A DNA stretch of 64,000 nucleotides from Microplitis mediator (Eukaryota; Arthropoda; Insecta; Hymenoptera; Braconidae): the NCBI RefSeq assembly GCF_029852145.1, contig NC_079973.1, positions 13,562,421-13,626,420 on the forward strand, read 5' to 3'. The position numbers were made by a program, and so were the translations under genes. This document shows positions 36,501 to 47,354 of the stretch, one piece after another. Each line of letters opens with the position of its first letter. The stretch's first letter is position 1. Under the pieces are notes generated by a model, which saw only the letters and a list, made by a program, of their open reading frames with translations, was not told where the DNA came from and did no database searches.

Positions 36501-36929
36501 AGGCTCACCCAATACTCGATTTAAAATTAAACATTTAATACTTTATTTTAATTAACGAAAAATGTAAAAGAAAATTTCCATTTTAATAGTGGGATAAAAG
36601 TATCTCTGGAGAAATTTTAAAAATTAATTATGTCATAGCGTATTTTGCAAATTATTTCATTAAAATTTTCCAAGTGTCCAAAACTGGCTCTAAAGAGGCA
36701 GAAAACGGTACCTCTACTCTAATTAAAAGAGTTTGATCACACTATTAACGACATTACATTTGAGTTTAATTAACTAATTAATTGATGGGATATAACGAAT
36801 AAAATTATTTGGGCGTTAATGGTAAATACGCCAAAGTATACTATACTGATTAGCCCTGATTAAGAAAAATGATTTGAAATGATTCGAAACAATTTGAAAT
36901 GATTTAAAATAATTTAAATCAACTCATAT

Positions 36930-37745
36930 AGAGGAAAGAGGGGGGCAAAGTGGGGTACTTAAGAAAATACTAAGGTTTCAAGGACTCGAATACGCTAAAT
37001 CTATTTGTTTTTAATGATATTCAAAGTAAATAAACAAAAATTTCAGTTGCCGTTGAAACAAAAAAATTTGACTTTTGCGGGCAAAATAGGGTAACCCCTA
37101 GAAAAGGTGACAAAAAAAAAATTTTTGCATATTAAATAAAATTGATTAAATTAAATTTTTTTATAATTTACATAAAGTTACATTTTACACAATTACGGGA
37201 TGCAAGGTAAGAAAAAACAATTTTTGGTTTTTATCATAAAACAAAAGCCATTAACATTTTTCGACTGACACTCGATTTTTGAAAAAATTTAACAAAAAAT
37301 ATTTAAAATAATGCTCAATTATATCGCGTTACTGAAGCCATAAAGGCGTATCCCGAAAAAATACCCTTCAAGAGGCGTAAGGACGTATAAAAAAATTTTT
37401 TCCGGGAATCGACGTAGTTATGCCTGAAATGGGCAGAAATGCAAAAAAAAAAATTTGGTACGCCTTTTGGTTTGCCCTTTGGTTTGCCCTTATGGCACCC
37501 AGGGTACCTACCAGGAGCCATAAGGGCGTACCAAACAATATTTTTTTCGGAAAACAACGTATTTTTACTTGAAAAGCGTAGAAATGACGAAAAAAAATTT
37601 TTTTTAAATTCGAAATTTTTCGGTACGTCCTTATGGCACTCGGGGTACCCACTGAGGGCCATAAGGGCGTACAGAAAATTTTTTTTTCGGGAAACAACGT
37701 ATTTTTACTTTATATGCATAAAAATGATAAAAAAAATTTTTTTTT
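36930..37745. repeat. Tandem units with ATAAGGGCGTACC hairpins, and a degenerate GGGG-type element
   Basis: About 36934-37110 resembles a decayed GGGG-type MITE (GGGGGGCAAAGTGGGGTACTT). From about 37320 three units of roughly 165-180 bp repeat GCCATAAGGGCGTAC, TTTTTTCGGGAAACAACGTA and TTTTTACTT. Within a unit, CGCCTTTTGG..., GGTACCTACC and AGCCATAAGGGCG can pair as a hairpin. Frames of 109-122 aa on both strands here are repeat artefacts. Confidence 0.55.
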
Positions 37746-37749
37746 CAAA

Positions 37750-37823
37750 GGGTATAGCCGGATTAATATGGGGATTCTGCCCCATGGCTTTTTTGACTCC
37801 AACTTAGGGGGTCGATTTGGTGG
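37750..37823 (+). repeat. Solo end of the GGGTATAGCCGG fold-back family
   Basis: GGGTATAGCCGGATTAATAT, followed by GGCTTTTTTGACTCCAACTT and GGGTCGATTTGGTG, matches both ends of the 2.9-kb element at 57996-60944. The rest of the element is absent here. Confidence 0.7.
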
Positions 37824-37845
37824 GTGACACGACATTTGACCCGAA

Positions 37846-37987
37846 GACAAAATACCCACGACAAAATACCCGCGACAAAATACCCGACGACAAAATACCC
37901 GATGCCAAAATACCCGACGACAAAATACCCGACGAAAAAATATCCGCAAACCAAAACACCCCCGACAAAACACCCGCAATCTAAAAC
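37846..37987. repeat. Minisatellite, 15-17 bp unit (GACAAAATACCCG)
   Basis: About nine copies of GACAAAATACCCGAC with small changes. The reverse strand reads as a repeating GYFVV-like peptide purely because of the period. Confidence 0.8.
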
Positions 37988-38060
37988 TTTCGCCACACGG
38001 TGTGATGCTTTTTGAGACCAAGATAATTCATCTCGAGAATCAATTAAAAAAAAAAAAATT

Positions 38061-38753
38061 TGAAAAATCCAAAAGTGCACGCCTCGAACGCTCATATTAT
38101 AATAAAATTAATTGTTAATGTCTTTTCATTATTACAAAATTTTTTAATAAACATCTAGACATTCCTTATTTTTTTTTTTTTTTTCGTTTAGTTAATTGGA
38201 TAGCAGTCGATTTGTCAAACGATATAATAAAAAAAAAAAAAAAAAAGTTATCTGATGGTAAAGTGGAGCCTTATAATATCATCGAAGTTTCATGATAATC
38301 ATGCCTGCTTATATTTGTGGAGAAAAAAATGGCGGATTAAGCATTAGTAAACATAATCAGTTTTAAGTTTTTAATTGATAATAAATGAACGAGAAGGACT
38401 ACAGTAGTAATATTGAAAAGACTTTTATTCTACTAAAATCTGAAGCTATTGAAAAAAAATTGGACTGATTAATTGAGTTTTTCGAGAGATATCTTGCTCA
38501 CACACGGACATCCCAATTGACGTCCAACGAGTCTCATGTTGAATAATTTTTTTCTCATTATATTGTAGCTAAATAAAATTTTTAATTAAATCCGAATTAT
38601 TCTTTAGAATTTTCTCTAGACATTGGTGTTATTTTTTTTCCACAGAGGTGATTTATGAAATCAGCAGAAATGATTAAAAGGTAGGAAAATCCCGTTTTTA
38701 CGACAAGTCGATTATAGAGCACAATCTCTCTCGCTATCGCGTCCGAGGCGTGC
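38061..38753 (-). mobile_element. GCACGCCTCG-ended element, copy A (empty site)
   Basis: Reverse-oriented relative of 45526-46510. It matches along its whole length, from AAAAGTGCACGCCTCGAACG to TCGCGTCCGAGGCGTGCA, but lacks the 289-bp hairpin insert carried by copy B. 693 bp, non-coding. Confidence 0.75.
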
Positions 38754-39985
38754 AAAAACTCTTCGTGGTTACCTCGAGAAATACATCAATTTTGAAATGC
38801 ATATCAATTTTTTTTTTTCGATGATCCGGTAACGAGTTATGGTGTTCACCGAAAAACGACTTTTTTTTTGAGGCGCCTTCAGAGATTCAACGTCACTGGC
38901 TTATTAATCATTATTTTTCGTTGAAAATTTTTTCTGATATTCTTTAAAAGTTGTAGAATAATATGTGATTAAGTTTAACGAAATTATATTACTCATCTCG
39001 CCGGGAAAAAATCACAAAATATGCTTTTTTTCGCCTTTAAAACCCACCCCCCTTCCCCCTTAATGAATATTTACTTATAAGGAAGATAAGTTAACGTCAT
39101 TTAGAACTCAATATTAACGAAAGTTTCGTTTAAAAAAAATGAGGAACGTGCAAGTCAATAAAATTATTTCCATTGTAGTAGTATTTAAATAAAAATAAAA
39201 TAAATGATGTACGGTGTGGCTGAATAAGTTATAGATCAAATTGAACGGAATCAAGTATATACAGATTAAAAGGTTGACTTGGCCCAAGATATTTTTTGCC
39301 TTCATTTTTTTATTCTTGGGCTGAGTAATTGGGTTTTTTTAATCCGAGAACATTTTCTTCGACTAATACTATAAAAATATTGTGTCAAAAATAATTAAAT
39401 TTTAATTCAAGTTAAATAATCTTGATTCAAGAATAATTATTTTAAATCAAATTTATTTTGTTCCCAACTAAGTAAAAAAAACTATCGAAACAAGATACTT
39501 CTCTGTCTTGGTTGGTGAGTATAGTAAATTGTTACAATATATATCAACATCTCAAACCAAGAACTTTTTTGCGTGGCAGAAGAACATTTACTCTCAGTTT
39601 GAGAAAACTACATTATCGACTCAAGACAACGGTCTATTGTAATGAGAAAATTTGAATTTTGATTTAAATAAATTATAATCTTAACTTAATAAAATAACTT
39701 TTCTTGAATCATGCAAATATTTACTTCACGGAAGACATAAATTGATGATTTTTTTTCTTGAATTAAAAAAAATGTAGTCTCGATTCGAGAAAATAAATGA
39801 CTCTACTTGAAAAAATATATCCTCCTATATTTTTGAGTGAATTTAACCTAGTATAAATATTAAATGTTTTGAAGCAGGAAATTATATGTGTATATTCAGA
39901 ATATCACGATACGGCAGTAGAGGGGGGTAAGAAATAAACATCCTCCGATTAATGGTTTATGAACAACTTAAGAAAAAATAAATGG
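38754..39985. other. No gene; scattered repeat words
   Basis: AT-rich. From about 39320 it contains repeated CTTGATTCAAGAAT-type words also seen at 42590-42800 and 43430-43565, so it is probably part of another decayed TIR element. No ORF of interest. Confidence 0.4.
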
Positions 39986-39987
39986 TT

Positions 39988-40062
39988 TACTCATGGTAGG
40001 AATCGAACCCAGACCGATTCGGCATCACGCGAGAGCTTTACCAGTTATGCTATCCGATCATT
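39988..40062 (-). repeat. tRNA-derived sequence (SINE or pseudogene)
   Basis: On the minus strand: a D-arm/A-box-like GGATAGCATAACTGGTAAAGC, then GTGATGCCGAATCGG, then the B-box GGGTTCGATTCCTACC. The two ends do not form a proper 7-bp acceptor stem, so it is not a functional tRNA. Confidence 0.55.
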
Positions 40063-41462
40063 TCCTGAACGTTCGTTTACTTTACCTATATCGAGTAAGC
40101 ACACTGTACAACGTAGAGTCTACACTACCGCCACTTTAGTATAGTACAGTTAGCTTTCCCAAGAGAATTTTTGCGTTGGGCCGTGAACACAGTTGTTGTT
40201 GGTTCAAACGTCTACGCTTACTCGCCGCAACACTACAAAATACTTGAACCAAGATATTTCTTACCATTGAGTCGAGTACTTTTAATTCTTGACTCGAGTC
40301 ACAAATTATCTCGATTCAAAATAAATTATTCTTAAACAAAGAATATTTTGCTTTTCGGACAATTGATTATATATTGGGGCAAAATATTTTTTTTTCTCAC
40401 TTTAAGAAAATATTTCTTACTTTATAACGGTGGGCCCTGGCTGCTCCGTGTCTAGCAGCCACGAACCACTGTTAAATTATAATTCCCGAGCTTAATGATT
40501 TATTAATTTAATTAGCGATTCAAGTCGATTTTCGCTGGTTCTGAAATTCGGGAACTTGATACTCTCGGGGGTGAGTCGGCTCGTCCTGAGCCGGACACGC
40601 GGCTGAAAATAAACTTAAATCTACAGGACTCTGGTGATAGTTTAAAATTAATACTCAATTAATGTAAATTATGTATTTTATTTAACCAAACCCTTTATAT
40701 ACAAGATTTTCCCCTTAGTTTTATATATATATGTGAGTAATTATTACCACTTACTTTAGGAAATTTACCGGGCAATATACGCGGGAATAGATATCGTGGA
40801 AAATGAGAAAATTGGCGGGAAATTACCGCGTCGAAGAGAGAGAATTTACACGGGAAATATTATAGAGTATAAATATATATAGGCGAGCAAATGTTGGGAC
40901 TTACTGCAGGAATCGGCCTACGCTCCATCTTCCTGGTCTCCAGGTGATCCACGTGGGGTTGATGAGAATCTGGTTCACGCAGCAATTTGCCTCCTGAGAA
41001 TTATGAACAACCCAAAGCACCGCAACACTTGGTTTTATTTAACCACACAAACACAAGTGGCACAAGATCACTGGATAAAATCGTAACGTATTGAAAGAAA
41101 TAATTTAAACAAAAGTAGAAGAAGCGACTAATCAGTAAGCGCACTGGAGCTCAAGTGAATACTTTTGCAAAATAAAAGTAAAAGAAACGACTGATCGGTT
41201 TGCAGTCTACAGTTCAAGTGTCGTCTTCTAATTAATTGTCTCGGGTCAGCACCTCGTGTTGACCCCTCCCAAATTATGCGCAGTGACCGAAAATCGCTCA
41301 CCTGCTGCGCTAAGACTAGCGCCGAGACTCAGCCGAACTCGCAAACGAGAAAATTATACGAGAGAGAGAGAGAGAACAAATAGAAGCGAGAGAGCCGCAC
41401 TCTCACGTCTTAAAATCGCTGCTGCACGGTTACAACTTCAAGAAATATATATTATATCGGTT
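40063..41462. other. Unassigned, relatively GC-rich interval
   Basis: 40430-41460 is richer in G+C than its surroundings and has GGCTGCTCCGTGTCTAGCAGCC and CGGCTCGTCCTGAGCCG hairpins, a direct repeat of AGTAGAAGAAGCGACT/AAGTAAAAGAAACGACT with CAAGTG, and a GA-rich run near 41360. It could be a promoter/UTR region or an LTR remnant. The 70-aa frame at 41256-41468 has no recognisable feature. Confidence 0.35.
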
Positions 41463-43418
41463 CACTGAGAGAAAAATCCAGTAAATCTAACTATAAAATG
41501 ACAGTTAAATAGCGCTTTAACTATTTTTTCGGAGTTACTACAACACCAATGATAGTTATTATAAATATCTCTAAGTAGTTATGTTAAATATTTTTTAGTT
41601 CAATTAACTATATAAATAGTTAATGTAACTGATTTTTAAACTTGTATTCAATTAAGAATTTTTAATTTTTTAAACTGAACTTAAGTAGTTAATTCATCTA
41701 TAACTTTTTCATTAAAGCAAACAAAAATATTAAGTATCATTACAATGTTTTTTAGTTAATTCAATCAATATTTTTTAGTTAAATCCATTAAATAAATAAT
41801 TTTTTTTCGTACAAATATACCATTTACATGGTTTTAATTATTAAGTAGAGACTCTATAGAGTTTTGATTAGAATTGATTTTTTTTTTGAAAGTTCAAGTT
41901 AAATTTTAAAGATAAATTATTTATTGAACCATTAATAATATATATTAATGTCTTGATGTAATATAGGATAAACTATAATACAATCCAAAAATGTAATTGT
42001 CACTTTGTCAAATGACAGAGTTGTACTGATGCCGAAATTGTTTTTAACCTTGGAATTTAACAGTTCTGAGATATATATCTTGCCAGGAACACTACACAGC
42101 GGCTGGGCGCGATCTCGTGGCTAGCATTGAACTACTCCCGCTACTGTTGTCTGGTACCAGTGACTTTCCTCTCCTCCATACATGTGTTTTCTCTCAAGAA
42201 ATTTATCTCTTGGTTTAAGCTATTTTATTTAGATATTAACTCGTGTTTTGAACATTTTAATTTTTTTATGATTATTTGCCTTAAACGCAAAATTTAAACA
42301 TAAATTACACATATACACGCTTGACGGAAGAAAAATTTCTAATTCACACCGCTTAAATTTAATACAATACTTAGTGTAATTTTCACACCACAATTTTTAC
42401 ACAGACATTTACACTACACCGAGTCCAATAATATTTTACAGTGTAGAGAAACTAAAATTTGAAAGACGCATTTAGGTTTTGATAACGTACAAATGAAGAA
42501 CCTTATTAGCTAAAGGAAAAACTTTTGTCAGCTATTAATATTGATCCTAAATGTTTTTTAAAATTATCCGATATTTTGGCGAATTATAACTACATCGAAA
42601 AAAGTAAACTCGAATCAAGTAAAAATGTTCTTGATTCAAGAACACTTTTTTTTTTAACGATTCGGAACATCAAAATTTTCTTGCACCAAGTAAATAATTA
42701 TCTTACAATTTTTATCTTGAATCAAAAATTTTTTTCTCAAATTAACATATTTTTATGCTTAAATCGAAAATTTTTGTACTACAGTTCGGTTTAAGTATTC
42801 CAATTTATCTTAAATAATTGATATAAATAGGTATTTCTATTTTCAAAATATTTTTAATAACTGAAGTTTTCTAAAAAAATTAAGATAACAAATTTTTTGG
42901 AAAAAAAAATTCTTTGAAAAATAATTTTTTTAGAAAAAAATAATTTTGCAAAAAAAAATATGTTTGAGAAAAAGTTTTTGATAAAAACTTTTTGGCGATT
43001 TAAAAACATTTATTTACTCAATCATTAAGTTTTGAAAAAAAATTAAAAATCCATTTCCTGCCTACATTTAACTCAATTACAGTAACTTCAAAATTTTAGT
43101 TCCATTTACTAGATTTATATTTATAACAACTATTTTATATTAACTTTAAAACAGCAGTTATAATAAAAACAATTTTTATTTACATACACTAAAAAAATTA
43201 AGTTATAATTAATTTTAAAATTCATATACTATCAACTAAATTTTTTTAGTTAAAACAACAATTTTCGGAGACTGAAAAATTTTAGTTGCTTTAATTAATT
43301 TTTTTTTAGTTTGAGCAACTACTGAATAGTTAGCTATACTAACGCATTAGTACCAATAACTAATTTTTAATAGTTGAAGTCTTTTTGGTTAAAATGACTA
43401 TCGACTTTTCTCTCAGTG
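41463..43418. mobile_element. TIR element with CACTGAGAGAAAA ends
   Basis: CACTGAGAGAAAA on the left and TTTTCTCTCAGTG on the right, with TT on both sides. The body repeats TTTTAGTT/AACTAAAA words. It is interrupted by unrelated sequence (about 42050-42800) including a more balanced segment at 42075-42180. Fragments of the family: 5165-6190 and 54594-54957. The 89-aa frame at 42525-42794 is AT-rich noise. Confidence 0.65.
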
Positions 43419-43570
43419 TTGAATAGAAAAAAAATCTTATGCCAAGATGACTAAATTTAAGAAAATTTCTTTCTTGAACCAAGAAAATTTTCGTTTTCAT
43501 TCAAAATTGCAAAAAATATTCTTGCGGCAAGAAAAAATTTCTTGCGCCAAGGTATCCTTTTTTTCTGTGT

Positions 43571-43733
43571 AGGGCCAGATAGCTCAACTGAAAGAGCACT
43601 CAGCACGATCCCAACATGGTTCGAGTTCGAATCCCAGTTCAGGCTATCTATTTTTTTCTTAATTTATCTATAAATTATCTTATTAAGAAGATTAATTGTA
43701 AGTTTAAGTATCACTATATATAAAAAAATTAGA
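43571..43733 (+). repeat. tRNA-derived SINE, fuller copy
   Basis: A-box GATAGCTCAACTGAAAGAGC and B-box GGTTCGAGTTCGAATCCCAG are spaced as in a tRNA, followed by GGCTATCTATTTTTTTC and the tail AATTTATCTATAAATTATC shared with 19682-19815. No true acceptor stem. Confidence 0.75.
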
Positions 43734-43789
43734 TTAATTGAATTATAAAATATATATAGTATATATATAAATTTTCAGAAGTTACTTCG

Positions 43790-44115
43790 CGACTCTGTGG
43801 TAGATGGTACTGCTTGTAGCGCTTCTCACATGTACTCGTCATAACAGTAGTTTGAATATATAAGATTTTTAATGCTGAGCTAATGTCACCCCTGTGAGAG
43901 TCCAATGAATAGGTCTTAAGCGTCGGGCATGGACGTTAATGACGAATGTCGTTCTCCGTGTTCTTGTGGCAGTCCCCATATTCGAACCGGGAAGAGAGCG
44001 AGACTCTCGGACTGAGTTTCGAATCTCCGGGTCACGGACGATGATGGCATCTGCCATCCTCCGGGATATGGTGGTAGTTCCCCGCACCTCGACTATCTGG
44101 GTGATCATTTTTTTT
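43790..44115. repeat. Dispersed repeat, possibly SINE- or LINE-related
   Basis: GTAGATGG...TCTCACATGTACTCGT and AGTTTGAATATATAA are shared with about 52760-52825. The rest is balanced in composition and includes CATATTCGAACCGGGAAG, which resembles a reversed B-box. Frames on both strands (60-79 aa) have no family signature. Confidence 0.4.
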
Positions 44116-44346
44116 TTTTAAGAAAAACAAAAACTTTCCTAACGTTTTTTTTCTTAACGAAAAATGAATAGATAGTTTATTATTTCATCTAAGGTAACAT
44201 TATTATTTAAAAATTTATAATAATTAATTTGCATAAATTATCAGAATATCTTTAAAAAAAATATTCTATAATTTTATCAGTTTTTTTTTTCATATAAAGT
44301 ATATACTTTACTTCTGATATTTCATATTAATGAAGTAATAATTTTT

Positions 44347-44475
44347 AACTTCCCGCTGAGAAAATCGACGATTTTCTCAGCGGGAAGTTATTGGTTTCAC
44401 CCCGATTTTCAAAAACCGGGTTTTTATCATATGTCGACATTTGAAGGTGCTAGGATGCTATTCTGACATTTTCAG

Positions 44476-44512
<37 letters not shown>

Positions 44513-45295
44513 GTGGATGTAAACCTCTCATATCTTTTTGACGAATGAACCGATTTAGATGGTTCTTGCGGCATTCGAAAGATATCTTCTGAACTTAGAT
44601 TTAAAAAAAAATTTAGACCGTTTAGTCAAATAAACTCTGAGATATTTAAGAAATACGAATAAAAAAAAAAAATTTTTTTTTTTCGTTTTCGTTGGATATT
44701 GCGAAAACTGTTGGATCGATCAATTTCAAAATCTAATCAGCTCTAGAACTCGATGAAAGCTTTCGATTTCTACTATAAACGTCTCAATCGGATAATCCGT
44801 TCAAAAGATACCGTCGACGAAAGAAACAGTAGAAAACAGTTTTTTGCAACTATCGTTGAAACGACTAAACCAATCATTCTCAAAATTTTATTAGCTCTAG
44901 ACCTCAATAAAACGCGCCGATTGCCACCTCAATCGTCTTAATCGAATAATCCGTTCGAGAGATATCATCGACGAAAGAATGAAAAAAAATCGTTTTTTTT
45001 CGTTTTTCGTGAATATTTCAGAAACTATCGAATCGATCAATTCAAAAATCTAATCAGTTCTAGAACTCGATAAAAGCTTTCGATTGCCACCTCAATCGTC
45101 TCAATCGGTTAATTCGTTCGCGGGATATTGTGGGGAAAGAATTGGTAAAAAACGGTTTATTCGAAAACAATGGAATACAAACGTATTTTCGAGCTTGAAG
45201 AGCTCGAAAATGTATTCACAACAATGTTTACGAGCTCAAAGACCTCGAAAACAGCGGGAAGTTTTAGGGCTGGCCCGCAGGGTCAACCGATAGAC
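44347..45295 (+). repeat. R1 repeat, longest copy
   Basis: It begins with a perfect 43-bp palindrome (44347-44389), two 21-bp arms AACTTCCCGCTGAGAAAATCG around one A. Then come the TATGTCGACATTTGAAGG segment, a GT tract (44479-44506), three diverged units around CGATTGCCACCTCAATCGTC, paired GAGCTCGAAAA words, and the far end GGCTGGCCCGCAGGGTCAAC. Frames of 62-69 aa inside are repeat-derived. Confidence 0.75.
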
Positions 45296-45525
45296 AGATT
45301 TTTCAATCTATAATCATAACTTTACTTGATTTACTTTTACTCGAGCAATACATTAGCTGAAGCAGCTTTTTTTAGCTGACGAAGAACATTGTGGCTAATA
45401 ATACACAGTTGTATGACCAGTTTGCTTGATTTTAAATTGATACGTGAAGGCAATTGAATTAATCACTCATCAAATTAATAATGCTATTATTAGTAAAGTG
45501 TAATATTATATTTATAATATTTTAT

Positions 45526-46510
45526 TGCACGCCTCGGACGCGATAGCGGGAGAGGTTGTGCTCTATAATCGACTTGCCGTGACGACGGGATTTTCCTAAC
45601 TTTTAATCATTTCTGCTGATTTCATAAATCACCTCTGTGGAAAAAAAGTACACCAATGTCTAGAGAAAATTGTAAAGAATAATTTGGATTTAATTAAAAA
45701 TTTCATTAAGCTACCCCTGGCGGTTTTGAATCACCCTGGAAACAGCCTGGAAACACCCTGGGAGCGGAAACAGGGCGGAATCACGGTGGATCCAGGGTGG
45801 TTACACGGTGGGTTTGTGCCATTTTATCACCGTGGATACACCGTGGAATCAGGGTGGGTACACCCTGTAACCACCGTGGAGTCAGGGTGGTTACACGGTG
45901 ATAAAATGGCACAAACCCACCGTGTAACCACCCTGGATCCACCGTGATTCCACCCTGTTTCCACTCCCAGGGTGTTTCCAGGGTGATTCAAAACCGCTAG
46001 GGACACTATAATAAGAAAAAAATTATTTAACATGAGACTAGTTGGACATCAATTGGGATGTCCGTGTGTGAGCAAGATATCTCTCGAAAAACTCAATTAA
46101 TCAGTCCAATTTTTTTTTCAATAGCTTCAGATTTTAGTAGAATAAAAGTCTTTTCAATATTACTACTGTAGTCCTTCTCGTTCATTTATTATCAATTAAA
46201 AACTGAAAACTGATTATGTTTACTAATGCTTAATCCGCCATTTTTCCCCCACAAATATAAGTAGGCACGATTATTATGAAACTTTGCTGATATTGTAAGG
46301 CTCCACTTTACCATCAGATAATTTTTTTTTTTTTTTTTTTATTATATCGTGTGACAAATCGACTTGCCAACTGTTATCCAATTAACTAAATTAAAAAAAA
46401 AATAAGGTATGTCTATATGTTTATTTAAAAATTTTGTAATAAAGAAAAAACATTAATAATTAATTTTATTGTAATATGAGCGTTCGAGGCGTGCACTTTT
46501 GGATTTTCCA
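45526..46510 (+). mobile_element. GCACGCCTCG-ended element, copy B
   Basis: It runs from TGCACGCCTCGGACGCGATA to GTGCACTTTTGGATTTTCCA and contains the 289-bp hairpin element at 45714-46002. Without that insert it is 696 bp, against 693 bp in copy A. It abuts copy C head to tail at 46511-46515. Confidence 0.75.
45714..46002. mobile_element. 289-bp hairpin MITE rich in CACCCTGG/CCAGGGTG
   Basis: Almost the whole element is one inverted repeat: CCCTGGCGGTTTTGAATCAC at the left and GTGATTCAAAACCGCTAGGG at the right, with arms full of CACCGTGG and CACCCTGG. The insertion is defined by the uninterrupted site in copy A (about 38575). The 68- and 87-aa frames are artefacts. Confidence 0.85.
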
Positions 46511-47006
46511 AATTTTGCACGCCTCGGAAGCGAAGCGGAGAGGTTGTGCTTTATAACCAACCTGTCAAGGTCACACGATTTCCACTCATTAAAGTGCATA
46601 TATTTTTTTTCTATTACTCTTACACATTATGAAAAACACATCAATATAAAGCTGAAACACTAATAAATAATCCTGATACTTTTTTAAATTTGTCTAATAT
46701 GTATTAATATAAAAAAAAGTTCATCAAAAAAAATTTATCGTGGACGTCCATTAGTCTGTGGTTCAAAAAAACGGCGTGGTACGGATATCTCGAGAACGAC
46801 TTGACGAAACTACTTAATTTTTTTTTCAAAATTTTCAGAAATAAGCAAAGAAGGTTCCTTTCGAAAATCACTACTGCAGGCCTTCTCGTTTTTTTAAAAA
46901 TAAATCATTACGGTTAAAACCGGCAATCTTACATGTAAACAAACACACACTGCCGCCATTTTTCATTAGGAATGTTCTCCTTATTTATTTTTTTTTTTTT
47001 TACTTT

Positions 47007-47354
47007 TGTAAGCTACCCGTTCCTGAATATTGAGCCTTTTGCTCGATAGGCATCTTGAGGCCTGTAGCCTCTGACGTCAGGAGCTACCCCCGGCCTGTGA
47101 CAAGGCTCACCCCCACTAGAGAAGGGCGAGTTGGACATTGAGGCTGACGAAGAAGAGGCATTCCGACGGGGCCCTCCGAGAGGACCCAACGTGACGTCAT
47201 CTAGCTACTCTCTCTCCCTTACCCTTATTATATTACTTATTATTAACTGTCCATATTATACGATTAGTTGTCGGGTTCAATAATGTTTAACTGTTAAATA
47301 AATATCTGGTTCTATCTACTAGCAAGTGAAATATATTAAAGTGTCCTTCTTACA
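47007..47354 (+). repeat. 5' LTR
   Basis: 348 bp, TG...CA borders. It carries GC-rich sequence in the first half (GGAGCTACCCCCGGCCTG) and an AT-rich second half with AATAAA near 47300, a probable polyadenylation signal. Confidence 0.9.

Noticed and set aside
37763..38095. GYFVV pentapeptide-repeat-like protein on the minus strand
   Set aside because: Produced by the 15-bp minisatellite period; flanks are transposon ends and there is no gene structure.
43571..43645. Functional tRNA gene; also 39988-40062 and 63048-63122
   Set aside because: A- and B-boxes are present but acceptor stems do not pair. One copy shares a non-tRNA tail with another locus, as expected for SINEs.
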